DNA of 64,000 nucleotides from Halorubrum sp. CBA1229. Its GTDB lineage: Archaea; Halobacteriota; Halobacteria; Halobacteriales; Haloferacaceae. The notes under the pieces are model-generated. The model saw nothing but the letters and a program-made list of their open reading frames with translations. It had not been told where the DNA came from and ran no database searches. The DNA lies in the NCBI RefSeq assembly GCF_003721435.2, contig NZ_CP054585.1, positions 558,001-622,000 on the forward strand, in the 5' to 3' direction. Shown piece by piece: positions 14,591-23,643 of this stretch (positions within the stretch are counted from its first letter, which is position 1; each line of letters opens with the position of its first letter). The translations under genes and the position numbers were made by a program.

Positions 14591-16786
14591 TTACTTGACT
14601 TTCGTGCCCGGGCCGGCGTCCTCGTAGGTGGTGAGGAGGTCGGCCTCGTCGCCCGCGGCGAGCACCATCCCGTTCGACTCCACGCCGAACAGCTCCGCCT
14701 TCTCCATGTTGGCGAGCACGACGACCTTCGTTCCGGGCAGGTCGTCGACGTCGTGAAGCTGCTTCAGTCCCGCGACGATCGTTCGGGTCTCCGCGCCGAG
14801 GTCGACCCGGAGCTTCAGGAGGTCGTCGGCGCCCTCGATCCCCTCGGCCTTCTCGATCCGGCCGATCCGGATGTCCAGTTCCTGGAAGTCGTCGAAGCCG
14901 ATGCGGTCGTCGCTGAGGGGTTCGATGTCGGTCATGTCGGTGTCGTCGGTGGTGTCGGGGGTGTCGTCCGTGGTTTCGCCGTCCGCTTCTCCGCCGCTGT
15001 CGCCGTCGGCGTCGGCGTCACCGGTCTCGCCTTCCGCGGCCGCCTCCGCCTCGGCGACCCGCGACTCCAGCTTCTCGTTGAGCGCCTCGACGCGCTCGTC
15101 TTCGATCTGCTCGAACAGCTCGGTCGGCTCCGCGAGGTCGCCGGCGGGTCCTTCGCGGGCCGCGTCGACGGTGACCTCGTGGACGGAGCCACTCTCGCCG
15201 AGCTGGGCCCACAGGCGCTCGCACTTCTCGGGGGCGATGGGCTCGAAGAGGACGGCGATCGCCTTCGCGATCGCGACGCAGTCGTGGATGACCTGCGCGG
15301 CCTCGTCCGGGTCCTCGTCGACGAGGTTCCACGGCTCGCTGCGCTGGATGTACTCGTTGCCGAACCGCGCGAGGTCGGTGACGGCGTCGCCAAGCGCGCG
15401 CACGGAGTAGTCGTTGACCGCGGCCTCGACGTCGGCGATCGCCTCCTCGATGCGCGATTCGACCTCGTCGCTCGTCGCGTCCGCAATAGGCGCGTCGTCG
15501 TAGTTGCGGTGGGCGAACAGCAGGGAGCGGTAGAGGAAGTTGCCGACCGTGCCCACCAGCTCGGTGTTGACGCGGTCGCGGAACTTCTCCCACGAGAAGT
15601 CGACGTCCTGCTGGAAGCCGCCGTTGGTGGCGAGGTAGTAGCGCAGCGGGTCGGGGTGGAACCCCTCGTCGAGGTACTCGTCGGCCCAGACGGCGCGGTC
15701 GCGGCTGGTGGAAAAGCCCTTCCCGCCGAGAGTGACGAACCCGCTCGCCATCACCGCGCGCGGCTCGGCGTGGCCCGTCGCCTCCAGCATCGCGGGCCAG
15801 AAGATCGTGTGGTGCTGGATGATATCGCGGCCGATCACGTGGACGATCTCGCCGCCCTCGGGATGGGCGTCGCTGGCGCCCTCCAACCAGGCCGCCTCCC
15901 AGTCGAAGGCGTCCGCGCCGACGCGCTCGGAGTACTGCTTCGTCGAGGAGATGTACTCGATCGGGGCGTCGACCCAGACGTATAAGACGAGGTCGTGGCC
16001 GGCGGCTTCGCCGCCTTCCCGAGGCGACGGAGTCGCCTCGCCGCCGGGGTAGTCGATCCCCCAGTCCATGTCGCGGGTGATACACCAGTCTTGGAGCCCC
16101 TGCTCGATCCACTCGCGGGGCTGGTTCCGGGCGTTCGAGGTGCCCTCCAGCCGGTCGAGGAAGCCGGAGAGGTACTCCGAGAACGCCGAGACCTCGAAGA
16201 ACTTGTGGGTGCGCTCGCGGTACTCGGCTGGGTTGCCGGTGATCGTCGACTCGGGATCCTCGACCTCGCCGGGCTCGAGGTGGCGCTGGCATCCCTCGTC
16301 GCACTCGTCGCCGCGGGCGTGCGCGCCGCAGTACGGGCAGGTGCCCTCGACGTAGCGGTCGGGGAGGTACTGGTCGTCGACCGGGTCGTACGCGACCATG
16401 ATCTCCTTCTCGTAGACGTGGCCGCCGTCCGCTAAGTCGCGGACGAGCTCCTGGGTGACCGCGGTGTTCGTCTCGTCGTGGGTGTGGCCGTAGTTGTCGA
16501 ACTCGACGTTGAACTTCGGGAACGTCTCGGCGTACCGCTCGTGCCAGTCGAGCGCGAAGTCCTCGGGGGAGACGCCCTCCTGCTCGGCGTTGACCGCGAC
16601 CGGCGTCCCGTGCATGTCCGAGCCGGAGACGAACGCGGTCTCCTGCCCGAGTCGTTCGAGCGCGCGGCTGTACACGTCGCCGCCGACGTAGGTGCGCAGG
16701 TGGCCGATGTGGAGGTCGCCGTTGGCGTACGGCAGTCCACAGGTCACCACCGCCGGGTCGTCGGTGGGGAAGTCCTCGTGGCTCAT
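14591..16786 (-). CDS. metG: Methionyl-tRNA synthetase MetG
   Basis: A 731-aa MetRS that charges tRNA-Met. The class I motif HIGHLRTYVGGD follows PYANGD near the N-terminus. A Cys-rich zinc knuckle (GTCPYCGAHARGDECDEGC) sits near residue 145, and the KMSKS equivalent reads GGKGFSTSRD. An acidic Asp/Glu/Gly-rich linker then leads to a C-terminal tRNA-binding (EMAP/Trbp111-like) domain of about 110 residues with LDIRIGRIEKAEG and NMEKAELFGVESNGM. So the two modules, separate in some archaea, are fused. The frame extends far upstream, but the ATG at 16786 starts at the conserved core. Confidence 0.96.
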   Translation of the reverse strand: MSHEDFPTDDPAVVTCGLPYANGDLHIGHLRTYVGGDVYSRALERLGQETAFVSGSDMHGTPVAVNAEQEGVSPEDFALDWHERYAETFPKFNVEFDNYGHTHDETNTAVTQELVRDLADGGHVYEKEIMVAYDPVDDQYLPDRYVEGTCPYCGAHARGDECDEGCQRHLEPGEVEDPESTITGNPAEYRERTHKFFEVSAFSEYLSGFLDRLEGTSNARNQPREWIEQGLQDWCITRDMDWGIDYPGGEATPSPREGGEAAGHDLVLYVWVDAPIEYISSTKQYSERVGADAFDWEAAWLEGASDAHPEGGEIVHVIGRDIIQHHTIFWPAMLEATGHAEPRAVMASGFVTLGGKGFSTSRDRAVWADEYLDEGFHPDPLRYYLATNGGFQQDVDFSWEKFRDRVNTELVGTVGNFLYRSLLFAHRNYDDAPIADATSDEVESRIEEAIADVEAAVNDYSVRALGDAVTDLARFGNEYIQRSEPWNLVDEDPDEAAQVIHDCVAIAKAIAVLFEPIAPEKCERLWAQLGESGSVHEVTVDAAREGPAGDLAEPTELFEQIEDERVEALNEKLESRVAEAEAAAEGETGDADADGDSGGEADGETTDDTPDTTDDTDMTDIEPLSDDRIGFDDFQELDIRIGRIEKAEGIEGADDLLKLRVDLGAETRTIVAGLKQLHDVDDLPGTKVVVLANMEKAELFGVESNGMVLAAGDEADLLTTYEDAGPGTKVK

Positions 16787-16911
16787 GTGGTGTGTGTATC
16801 GAGTTGTCGTGGATACGGGCCTAAAGCCCGCTGGTTTTCGGGTGAGATCGAGACGGACGGATCGCGTCGGCGGAGCCACTCCCGCTCGCCCGAAACGGAT
16901 TTCGCACGGGG

Positions 16912-16991
16912 CCTCTCGGCGACGGCCCGGAGGAGGACCTCCCGGCGACGGCCCCCGAGGAGGACCTCCCGGCGACGATTCCGAGGGGACG
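16912..16991. repeat. 26/27-bp tandem repeat, 3 units
   Basis: Units start at 16912, 16938 and 16965. They share CCTCCCGGCGACGGCCC and CCGAGGAGGA. The array ends 4 bp before the stop codon of the minus-strand gene at 16996, so it lies directly in that gene's 3' flank. Confidence 0.8.
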
Positions 16992-16995
16992 CCGC

Positions 16996-17448
16996 TCAGG
17001 GGTCCATCGACCGCTCGACGCGGCCGGTGAGCCGGTCCGGGTCGAGCCGGTAAAACTCGAACTCCACTCGGCTCGTCGGCTCGCCGAACACGTCGACTAT
17101 CGGGATCTGCTCCGTCCGTTCGAGCCCGGCGAGCGACTCGGTTGACAGCGACTCGTCGGTCGTCGCCGTCAACCGCCCGCTCGCAACCACGCTCCGCCAC
17201 CGCCCGTCGCGCTCGCCGTAGGTGACGAACGTGATTCCGCGATCGGTGGGATTCGCCTTTCCGCTCTCTTGTCCGACGGCGAGACGGAAGTAAAACGCCT
17301 CCTCGACCGGGTCGTACCCGTACGACACCGGGACCGAGTGCGGGGGGTCGTCGCCGGCCGTCGACAGCGAGAGCACTCCCGTCCCCGACCGCCCGAGGAA
17401 CTCGTCGCGCTCGTCGTCCTCCATCCGAACCGCGTCGGGACCCGTCAT
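16996..17448 (-). CDS. Pyridoxamine 5'-phosphate oxidase-like flavin-binding protein
   Basis: A 150-aa split-barrel protein of the PNPOx-like family common in haloarchaea (HugZ/general stress type). It opens with DDERDEFLGRSGTGVLSLST and PPHSVPVSYGYDP, the usual flavin-binding strands, followed by FRLAVGQESGKANP and VTYGERDGRWRSVVASGRL. The size fits a single-domain flavin reductase or oxidase of unknown substrate. The ATG at 17448 is chosen; the open frame upstream is antisense to thiR. A three-unit tandem repeat follows its stop. Confidence 0.85.
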   Translation of the reverse strand: MTGPDAVRMEDDERDEFLGRSGTGVLSLSTAGDDPPHSVPVSYGYDPVEEAFYFRLAVGQESGKANPTDRGITFVTYGERDGRWRSVVASGRLTATTDESLSTESLAGLERTEQIPIVDVFGEPTSRVEFEFYRLDPDRLTGRVERSMDP

Positions 17449-17528
17449 ACGCGACGTTGGACCGCCGTGGTAATGAATACCTGCCACTGACCGGGACTGG
17501 AGCGACCGCGTCGGGCCGTGCGCCTCGC

Positions 17529-18428
17529 CTACACGATCTCGCGGACGATCGCGGCCGCCTCCGACGCCGTCGGCGCGAGGACGTACACGATCGGTTCGAT
17601 GCCGACCGCGCCGGTCTGGTAGAGGACGAGCGTGTCGTCCGGATCGGCGCCCGCGACCGCGTCGGCGACCGCCTCCTCGGTCGACCGCTCGGCGTCGAAC
17701 TCGACGGTCGGGTGCGACTCGGCGAGCGCCGCGACGGTGTCGGGCTCGTATCGGACGTTCACGGCGCCGCGGGCGGTCGACCCCGCCTCCCGGGCCACGA
17801 GCAGCACCGTCGCGACGTGTTCGCTTACGCCGAACTCGGGCTCGCCGGGGACCATCGCCTGCCCCTTCACGTCGACGAGGCGACCGGGGACGGCCGCCAC
17901 GTCGTCGATCGTCCGCGCGTCGTCGAGGCACTCGGCGACGTTGGCACCGACGTTCGGGATGAGCGCGGCGAAGCCGGAGGCGTTCGTCAGGGTACGGAGC
18001 CCGCGCCGCACCGAGCCGAGGACGCGCTCGCGCTCGCGGAGCCCGCTGTCCGGGTCGTGGACCGAGAACTCCACGTCGGCGTCGGCGAGCGCCGGCATCG
18101 CCTCCTCGTGGAGGTCCGCGAGGAGGTCGCCCTCCTCTAACCGCCGGATCAGCACCTCGATCTCGACGAGCGCGGCGACCGGGCTCAGGTCGCCGGCGGC
18201 GAGGCCCGCGCCAACCCGGTCGACCAAGTCGCGGACGCGGTCGTCGGCGACGATCCGCTCGTGGCGCGCCACGTCGCCGTGGGCGTACTTCGAGACGGCC
18301 GACTGCGAGATGCCCAGGGCGTCGGCGACCTCCCGCTGGGTGAAGCCGCGGTCGCGCAGGTCCTCCGCCAGCATCGAGCGGACCGTGGGGAGGAACTCGT
18401 CGACGACGACCTCCTCGATGAACCTCAC
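17529..18428 (-). CDS. thiR: Thiamine-responsive transcriptional regulator ThiR (HTH + ThiN)
   Basis: A 299-aa protein with an N-terminal Cro/C1-type helix-turn-helix ([21 protein letters not shown], about residues 28-48) and a C-terminal ThiN-like domain (about 130-299), the fold that binds thiamine phosphate. In archaea this fusion represses thiamine genes when thiamine phosphate is plentiful. ThiN landmarks include [32 protein letters not shown] and [20 protein letters not shown]. It overlaps dcd by 4 bp (ATGA). A clear candidate target is thi4 at 23644-24579, whose start is preceded by a palindrome. Confidence 0.9.
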   Translation of the reverse strand: MRFIEEVVVDEFLPTVRSMLAEDLRDRGFTQREVADALGISQSAVSKYAHGDVARHERIVADDRVRDLVDRVGAGLAAGDLSPVAALVEIEVLIRRLEEGDLLADLHEEAMPALADADVEFSVHDPDSGLRERERVLGSVRRGLRTLTNASGFAALIPNVGANVAECLDDARTIDDVAAVPGRLVDVKGQAMVPGEPEFGVSEHVATVLLVAREAGSTARGAVNVRYEPDTVAALAESHPTVEFDAERSTEEAVADAVAGADPDDTLVLYQTGAVGIEPIVYVLAPTASEAAAIVREIV

Positions 18429-19057
18429 GGGCGGTCCTCCGCGGGGGGGTCGCCCGCATCACTCGACGCGTCCGCCTCCCCCGCGAACTCCGGGTCGTCG
18501 CCGATCTTGGACGCCTGCGGGCCGTCTTGTTCCTGATACTTCGAGCCGCGCTCCGCGCCGTACGGGCGGTCGGCGGGCGACTTCAGTTCCGTGAACGTGA
18601 GCTGGGAGACGCGCATCCCCGGCGAGAGCGCGACGGGCGCGGTGCCGAGGTTCGACAGCTCGAGCGTGATTTGGCCCTTATACCCGGGGTCGCACAAGCC
18701 GGCGGTAGCGTGCACGACGATCGCGAGCCGCCCGAGCGACGAGCGCCCCTCGACGTGCGCGACGAGGTCGTCCGGAATCTCGACGCGCTCGGTCGTCGTC
18801 CCGAGCACGAAGTCGCCGGGGTGGAGGATGAACTCGTCGCCCTCCGAGACGGTCGTCTCCGTCACGTACTCGCCGACCTCGTCGGCCTCGGTCGGGTGGA
18901 TGCAGGGGATGTTGGTGCGCTGGAACTCCAGGAAGCGCTCGCCGAGCCGCAGGTCGACGCTCGCGGGCTGGACCTGCTGGTCGATGTCGTCCAAGGGCTC
19001 GACCACGAGGTCCCCGTCCGCGAGCCGGTCGAGGATGTCCGCGTCCGACAGGATCAT
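18425..19057 (-). CDS. dcd: dCTP deaminase
   Basis: Dcd (210 aa) deaminates dCTP to dUTP, or to dUMP in bifunctional forms, feeding dTMP synthesis. The trimeric dUTPase-like fold shows [11 protein letters not shown], the [10 protein letters not shown] substrate motif, [20 protein letters not shown] with the catalytic Glu, and GMRVSQLTF. The C-terminal tail after [10 protein letters not shown] is an acidic extension. Its stop overlaps the start of thiR, so the two are one transcription unit, although no functional link is known. Confidence 0.95.
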   Translation of the reverse strand: MILSDADILDRLADGDLVVEPLDDIDQQVQPASVDLRLGERFLEFQRTNIPCIHPTEADEVGEYVTETTVSEGDEFILHPGDFVLGTTTERVEIPDDLVAHVEGRSSLGRLAIVVHATAGLCDPGYKGQITLELSNLGTAPVALSPGMRVSQLTFTELKSPADRPYGAERGSKYQEQDGPQASKIGDDPEFAGEADASSDAGDPPAEDRP

Positions 19058-19125
19058 GTCGGGAGACGGAGCCCGCTCGGCTTAAAAACTCCCGAATGCG
19101 GCGTCGAGCCTCTCCCGGCCGTCGA

Positions 19126-19183
19126 CGCCGCGGTCGCGACAACACGACTCACACCGCCGCGGTCGCGACAACACGGCTCACAC
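19126..19183. repeat. 29-bp tandem duplication spanning a stop codon
   Basis: CGCCGCGGTCGCGACAACAC begins both units (19126 and 19155), which differ at one position; CGCCGCG begins a third. The second unit contains the stop codon (19178-19180) of the Yip1-like gene, so the repeat copies the end of that gene. Confidence 0.85.
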
Positions 19184-19924
19184 CGCCGCGAGCAGGAACC
19201 CGAGCACGGCGAACGCGCCGGCGACCGCCCCCGCCGTCCCGCGATCGAGGTCGTGGGCCGCTTCCAGGCCGCCCACCACGATCACCCACTGGACCGCGAT
19301 CACGAGCGCCGAGGCGACGATCAGGGGGACCTGCATCGTCCCGATCGCCGCGACGATCTCGTTCGCGATCGCCCGGATCGTCTCGCCGCCGACCGTCGCC
19401 GTCGAGAGCGCGTACCAGACCGCGGCGAGCCCGGTCGCCAGCCGGAGGATCTCCGGGACGAGCGCCCACGCCGCGATCACGAACGAGTCGCCCACGGAGC
19501 CGTCCCCGCCGGCGAGGCGCGCGCCGCCGTGGAGCGCGAGCGCGAAGATCCCCCACCAGATCGGCACGCCGAACAGGCCGTACGCGACGTAGTCGCCGGT
19601 CGCGCGACGAAGCTCCTCGCCGACGTCGACGTCGATCCGCTCCGGCCGGTCGCACTGCTCGCCGATGAGCGAGTCGTCGCCGAACGACTCGCAGGTCGTC
19701 TCGGACGGTCGGTCGGGGTTGTCGACGGTGACCTCGCGGTCGATCGTCGCGTCGAAGGCCGCGCCGAGCCCGACGATCCCGCCGACCGTCGCCAGAGTGA
19801 CGAGGAGGACGAGCCCGACCGCGACCGCGCCGGACCGCGAGCGCGACGTCTCGAAGTGGCGGCGGGAGCGGTCGAGGAGCGACCCGACGGCTGCGGAGAG
19901 CGCGGCGAGCGGGGAGGGCATCAT
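19178..19924 (-). CDS. Yip1-domain-like membrane protein
   Basis: A membrane protein of about 248 aa with five hydrophobic segments. The first (about residues 30-52) is followed by an outside loop with two Cys (ETTCESFGDDSLIGEQCDR), possibly a disulphide. The next four segments include VPIWWGIFALALHGGARLAGG and SFVIAAWALVPEILRL, resembling Yip1/DUF1282 proteins. Function is unknown. A weak TATA-like ATAAGAC favours the ATG at 19924; the next codon, 19921, is also ATG. Confidence 0.75.
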   Translation of the reverse strand: MMPSPLAALSAAVGSLLDRSRRHFETSRSRSGAVAVGLVLLVTLATVGGIVGLGAAFDATIDREVTVDNPDRPSETTCESFGDDSLIGEQCDRPERIDVDVGEELRRATGDYVAYGLFGVPIWWGIFALALHGGARLAGGDGSVGDSFVIAAWALVPEILRLATGLAAVWYALSTATVGGETIRAIANEIVAAIGTMQVPLIVASALVIAVQWVIVVGGLEAAHDLDRGTAGAVAGAFAVLGFLLAAV

Positions 19925-20027
19925 CGGGGTATCCGCGAGACCGCACAAATGTCTTATTCATCCGAACCGCGCCGGAGTCGGATCGGGTCCCGCTCGTTCG
20001 GACCGCGGTCGACTCCGCCGTGCGCGG

Positions 20028-20702
20028 TCACTCGCGTTCGGTCTCAGTCTCGGGGTCGGCCTCGCGTTCCCCGCCGGTCTCCGTCTCGGAGTCGTCACCG
20101 TCAGGCGCCTCGGCGGCCTCTGCGGCCTCCGCGGCCTCCTTCCGAGCGCGGTCCGCCGCGAGTTCCCGGTCGATATCGTCCTCGACGTACCCCATCGACT
20201 CCACGGTGACGACGTTGCCGCCGCCGGGGTCGACGACCATCACCTCCTCGCCCTCTTCGATCGTGCCCTCGATCGAACGCGCGGAGTAGTTGGGGTTGAA
20301 CCCGCCGCCGGTGAGTTTCACCTCGCCGCCCGAGGTCGTCACCGTCTCGGTGACGGTGCCGGTCTTCCCTTTTAACGAGTCGCTGTCGCTGGTCTGCTGT
20401 TGGCCCTTCCCGCCGTAGAGGTCGAACTCGTGGTAGCCGTAGAAGGCGGCCGCGCCGAAGGCGAGCGTCAGGAGGGCCATGATCAGCGTGAGACCCGCCC
20501 CCGCGACGCCGAGCGACGCCAGCAGGAGCCCGCCGAGCCCCGCGCCGATCAGCGCGATGCCGACGACGATGAAGTTCGCGCCCGGGGCGAGCGCCTCCGC
20601 CATCGAAAGCAGCAGACCGGCCGTCAACAGCAGGAGCGGCAGCGTGTCCGGCCCGATCAGCCCGGACTGGAGGAGCGACCCGAACCCGAAGAGCAGATCC
20701 AT
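20028..20702 (-). CDS. NfeD-family membrane protein
   Basis: A 224-aa NfeD-like protein: three hydrophobic segments in residues 15-90, then a soluble OB-fold domain (about 115-175) with LKGKTGTVTETV and EGEEVMVVDPGGGNVVTVE, and a charged Glu/Ala-rich tail. NfeD proteins usually work with SPFH/stomatin proteins on membrane quality control. The SPFH gene in this window is 43 kb away at the right edge, so the pair is not linked here. Confidence 0.88.
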   Translation of the reverse strand: MDLLFGFGSLLQSGLIGPDTLPLLLLTAGLLLSMAEALAPGANFIVVGIALIGAGLGGLLLASLGVAGAGLTLIMALLTLAFGAAAFYGYHEFDLYGGKGQQQTSDSDSLKGKTGTVTETVTTSGGEVKLTGGGFNPNYSARSIEGTIEEGEEVMVVDPGGGNVVTVESMGYVEDDIDRELAADRARKEAAEAAEAAEAPDGDDSETETGGEREADPETETERE

Positions 20703-20759
20703 GTCCGGACGTACGGCCGCGGCGGTATAAGTGATGGTACGAGCGCGGTCGGGCGGGAA

Positions 20760-20805
20760 GACCGACTCGGAAACCGAACGGGGACCGACTCAGAACCCGA
20801 ACAGC
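20760..20805. repeat. 23-bp duplication of a gene's 3' end
   Basis: Units at 20760-20782 and 20783-20805 (GACCGACTCGGAAACCGAAC and GACCGACTCAGAACCCGAAC). The second includes the stop codon and last codons of the gene at 20790; the first is a diverged copy beyond it. Confidence 0.8.
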
Positions 20806-21074
20806 AGCACGCCGACCGTGATCGCGACGCCGAGCGCGACGAGGGCGGCGTTCTCGAAGTCGATGGAGCCGGGCTCGATCGGTTCGTCTTCGGGAGTGCC
20901 GCTGTCCTCCGTGATGCCGTCCGGGCCGACGTCGTCGACGGCGAACCGCCACTGGCGCTCGTCGCTCTCCTCGGCGTCGGCCCGGGTCTCGTTCGCCCGG
21001 ATACGCGTGTCGCCGTCGGCGGCGTCGGCGCCATCGGTGACGTTGGCGTCGTCGTCGGCCTCGTCGCTCTGCAT
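20790..21074 (-). CDS. Small tail-anchored acidic membrane protein
   Basis: A 94-aa protein: about 70 strongly acidic residues with ESDERQWRFAVDDVG in the middle, then one C-terminal membrane segment (NAALVALGVAITVGVLLFGF). This looks like a tail-anchored haloarchaeal domain of unknown function. It lies upstream of nfeD and downstream of pyk on the same strand. The ATG at 21074 is the only reasonable start. Confidence 0.78.
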   Translation of the reverse strand: MQSDEADDDANVTDGADAADGDTRIRANETRADAEESDERQWRFAVDDVGPDGITEDSGTPEDEPIEPGSIDFENAALVALGVAITVGVLLFGF

Positions 21075-21142
21075 ACCCGAGGGTAGGCGCGTCGTCGGTA
21101 AATGGCTGGCGGGTGCGGAGGGCGGGAGGGCGAGAAGGCGGG

Positions 21143-22900
21143 TTACCGCTTGCGCGTCGCCGCGATCACGTCGCCGTCGTAGACGACGCCGCGCTCGCCG
21201 TCGAGCGTGATCACGTCGCCGTCGGCGACGCCCTCGGGGAGCGTCGCGTCGGAGACCATCGGGACGCCGATCTCGCGGGCGACGACCGCGGGGTAGCCGG
21301 TCATCCCCTCGTGGGCGTCGACGATGCCGGCGAGCACGTCGAGGTCGCCCGAGAACTCGCCCTCGAAGTCGGGACCGAGCGCGACGATCGACCCCGCGGG
21401 GATCTCGTCTAAGTCGCCGTCGTCGGTCCGATAGACGGGCGCCGCGACGCGGCCCGCGACGGTCGCCTTCCCCGTCACGAGCGTCTCGGCCGCGACGTGG
21501 ACCTTCAGCGTGTTCGTTGTGTTCGTCCCCTCGAACTCCGTCAGCATGCCGGAGAGCACGACCAGCGTGTCCCCGGAGGAGGCGCCGCCGGTGTCGAGCG
21601 CGGCGTCGACCGCGTTGTCGAGGATCGTCTCCATGTCGTGGGCGTACTCCGTCAGGACGGGGCGGACCCCCCACGAGAGCGCGAGCTGCCGCCGGACCCG
21701 GTCGTCCGGCGTCGTCGCGACCACGGGGACGCCCGGCCGGAACATCGCGGTCTTGCGAGCCGTGAAGCCGGACTCGGACACCGCGACGACGGTCGACGCG
21801 CCGATGTCGCGGGCGAGGTAGCGCGCCGAGCGCGCCAGCGCCTCGGTCCGGGAGCCCTCGGCGGCGGCCGGGACGCGCTGCTCGCGCGTCTCCGCGTACT
21901 CGTCGCTGGACTCGATCTCGCGGACGATGCGGTCCATCGTCTCCACGACGTTGACGGGGTCGTCGCCGATCGCGGTCTCGCCGGAGAGCATCACCGCGTC
22001 GGTGCCGTCGAGGACGGCGTTGGCGACGTCGGAGGCCTCGGCGCGGGTGGGGCGGCGCGAGTGGACCATCGAGTCGAGCATCTCCGTCGCGGTGATGACG
22101 GGGACGCCCGCGTTGACGCATTTCCGGATGATCCGCTTTTGAACGACGGGGACGTCCTCCAGCGGGCACTCCACGCCGAGGTCGCCGCGCGCGACCATCA
22201 CGCCGTCGGCGGCGTCGACGATGCCGTCGAGGTTCTCGACCGCCCCGGCCCGCTCGATCTTCGCGACGACGGGGATGTCGTCGCCGCCGCGCTGCTCCAA
22301 CTCGTCGGCGATCTCGTAGACGTCGTCGGCGTCGCGCACGAAGGAGGCCGCGACGAAGTCCGCGTTCGCCCGGACGGCCAGGTCGAGCTCGGCCTCGTCT
22401 TCCGGCGTGATCAGGTCGACGTCGATGGCGACCCCCGGGAGGTTGACGCCCTTTCGGGAGCTGAGCTTCCCGCCGGAGACGACCGTGGCGACGACCTCCT
22501 CGCCGTCGACCCGCTCGACGCGACACTCGATCCGCCCGTCGTCGAGGAGGACCGTGTCGCCCGGGCCGGCGGCCGCGATGGAGTGGGTGAGCCCCACGCG
22601 TTCGGGGGTGGCGTCGTCGCCCTCGACGAACGTCACCTCGGAGCCCGTCGCGAGCGAGATCGGGTCCTCGAGCTCGGCGGTGCGGACCTCCGGGCCCTTC
22701 AGGTCGACCATCACCGCGAGCGGGTCGTCGATGGCGTCGTCGACCGCGCGGGCCCGCTCGATGACCTTCTCGCGGTGGGCGGTCGTCCCGTGGCTGGCGT
22801 TCAGCCGGACGACGGACATCCCCGCGTCGGCGAGGGCGCGGATCGTGTCCCGGTCGTCCGAGGCGGGACCGATCGTACAGACGATCTTGGCGTTGCGCAT
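21143..22900 (-). CDS. pyk: Pyruvate kinase with C-terminal PEP-utilizing-like domain
   Basis: A 585-aa pyruvate kinase making pyruvate and ATP from PEP and ADP. Core motifs: RNAKIVCTIGPAS at the start, LNASHGT, MVDLKGPEVRT, VAKIERAGAVEN, the metal-binding MVARGDLGVE and ITATEMLDSM. After the usual C domain (to about residue 480) comes an extra swivel domain like the phosphohistidine domain of PEP synthase. Its motif reads EGMTGYPAVVAREIGVP where the catalytic form has TSHAAI, so the phosphorylatable His is absent. The ATG at 22900 is chosen at the conserved N-terminus. Confidence 0.95.
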   Translation of the reverse strand: MRNAKIVCTIGPASDDRDTIRALADAGMSVVRLNASHGTTAHREKVIERARAVDDAIDDPLAVMVDLKGPEVRTAELEDPISLATGSEVTFVEGDDATPERVGLTHSIAAAGPGDTVLLDDGRIECRVERVDGEEVVATVVSGGKLSSRKGVNLPGVAIDVDLITPEDEAELDLAVRANADFVAASFVRDADDVYEIADELEQRGGDDIPVVAKIERAGAVENLDGIVDAADGVMVARGDLGVECPLEDVPVVQKRIIRKCVNAGVPVITATEMLDSMVHSRRPTRAEASDVANAVLDGTDAVMLSGETAIGDDPVNVVETMDRIVREIESSDEYAETREQRVPAAAEGSRTEALARSARYLARDIGASTVVAVSESGFTARKTAMFRPGVPVVATTPDDRVRRQLALSWGVRPVLTEYAHDMETILDNAVDAALDTGGASSGDTLVVLSGMLTEFEGTNTTNTLKVHVAAETLVTGKATVAGRVAAPVYRTDDGDLDEIPAGSIVALGPDFEGEFSGDLDVLAGIVDAHEGMTGYPAVVAREIGVPMVSDATLPEGVADGDVITLDGERGVVYDGDVIAATRKR

Positions 22901-23027
22901 ACCGCCGCGTTCGACGCACGGGCGCAAAAAGGCACACGGTTGAGTCGGGATCGAGTGAACGTTCGTGACGTTCGCCGGGCGTCGGACGCGATCGCGTAGC
23001 CGGCACGCGACGCGACCTTGCGCCCGA

Positions 23028-23540
23028 TCAGGGGGTGAGCCCGACCGAGAGCGCGATCGCGGCGACACCGATCCCGAGGAACAGCCGGTTCGCGCTGGGG
23101 TTCGCCGCCGGCGTCAGGTCGAGCGTGAGGTGCCACCCCGAGAAGGGGCGAAACGGTCGGATCCCCATCGGCGTGATCGCGTCGCCGGCGACGTGCGAGC
23201 AGAGGGCGAGGGCCGCGACGCCGCCGGCGAAGACCGGGGTCCACGGCGGGAGGGCGGTGCCGGCCGGGGTGGCCGCGGCGAGGGCGAGCCCACCGCCCGC
23301 GAGGGAGGCGACCGCGGCCGCGAGCGCGACGAACGCACCTCCCACGACCGCGAACGCGACCGTGTGCGTCGGGCCGCGGTGCGCAACCGGCAGCCGGTGG
23401 TCGAGGTGGGGAAGCGTCGAGAACGCGACGGCGACCGCCGCGCCGAGGACCGTCAGCTCGGGCTCGCCGGCGAGGCGGACCGCGCCTGCGACCGGCGCGT
23501 ACGCGAACAGGGCGATCCCGACGTGGCCCCGCCAGTACAT
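23028..23540 (-). CDS. YdjM-type membrane-bound metal-dependent hydrolase
   Basis: A 170-aa membrane protein of the YdjM/LexA-regulated hydrolase family. Metal-ligand-like residues sit in FSTLPHLDHRLPVAHRGPTH (near residue 45) and in CSHVAGDAITPMG (near residue 113), between four or five hydrophobic segments. The biochemical activity of the family is not established. Its ATG at 23540 starts MYWRGHVGIALF, the usual family opening. It stands alone between pyk and thi4, all on the minus strand. Confidence 0.85.
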   Translation of the reverse strand: MYWRGHVGIALFAYAPVAGAVRLAGEPELTVLGAAVAVAFSTLPHLDHRLPVAHRGPTHTVAFAVVGGAFVALAAAVASLAGGGLALAAATPAGTALPPWTPVFAGGVAALALCSHVAGDAITPMGIRPFRPFSGWHLTLDLTPAANPSANRLFLGIGVAAIALSVGLTP

Positions 23541-23643
23541 GCGCGACGCTCCGGGGATACGGATAATAAATCCGTCGGGGGAGGGAGGAGGAAGAGCCGT
23601 CAGCGAGGGCGGCGGCTCGCGCGCAGGCCGGGCGGTCAGCGCC

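Noticed and set aside
22901-22985. TrmB site at pyk (GAGTCGGGATCGAGTG)
   Set aside because: It lacks the TACT half and proper spacing; the resemblance is weak.
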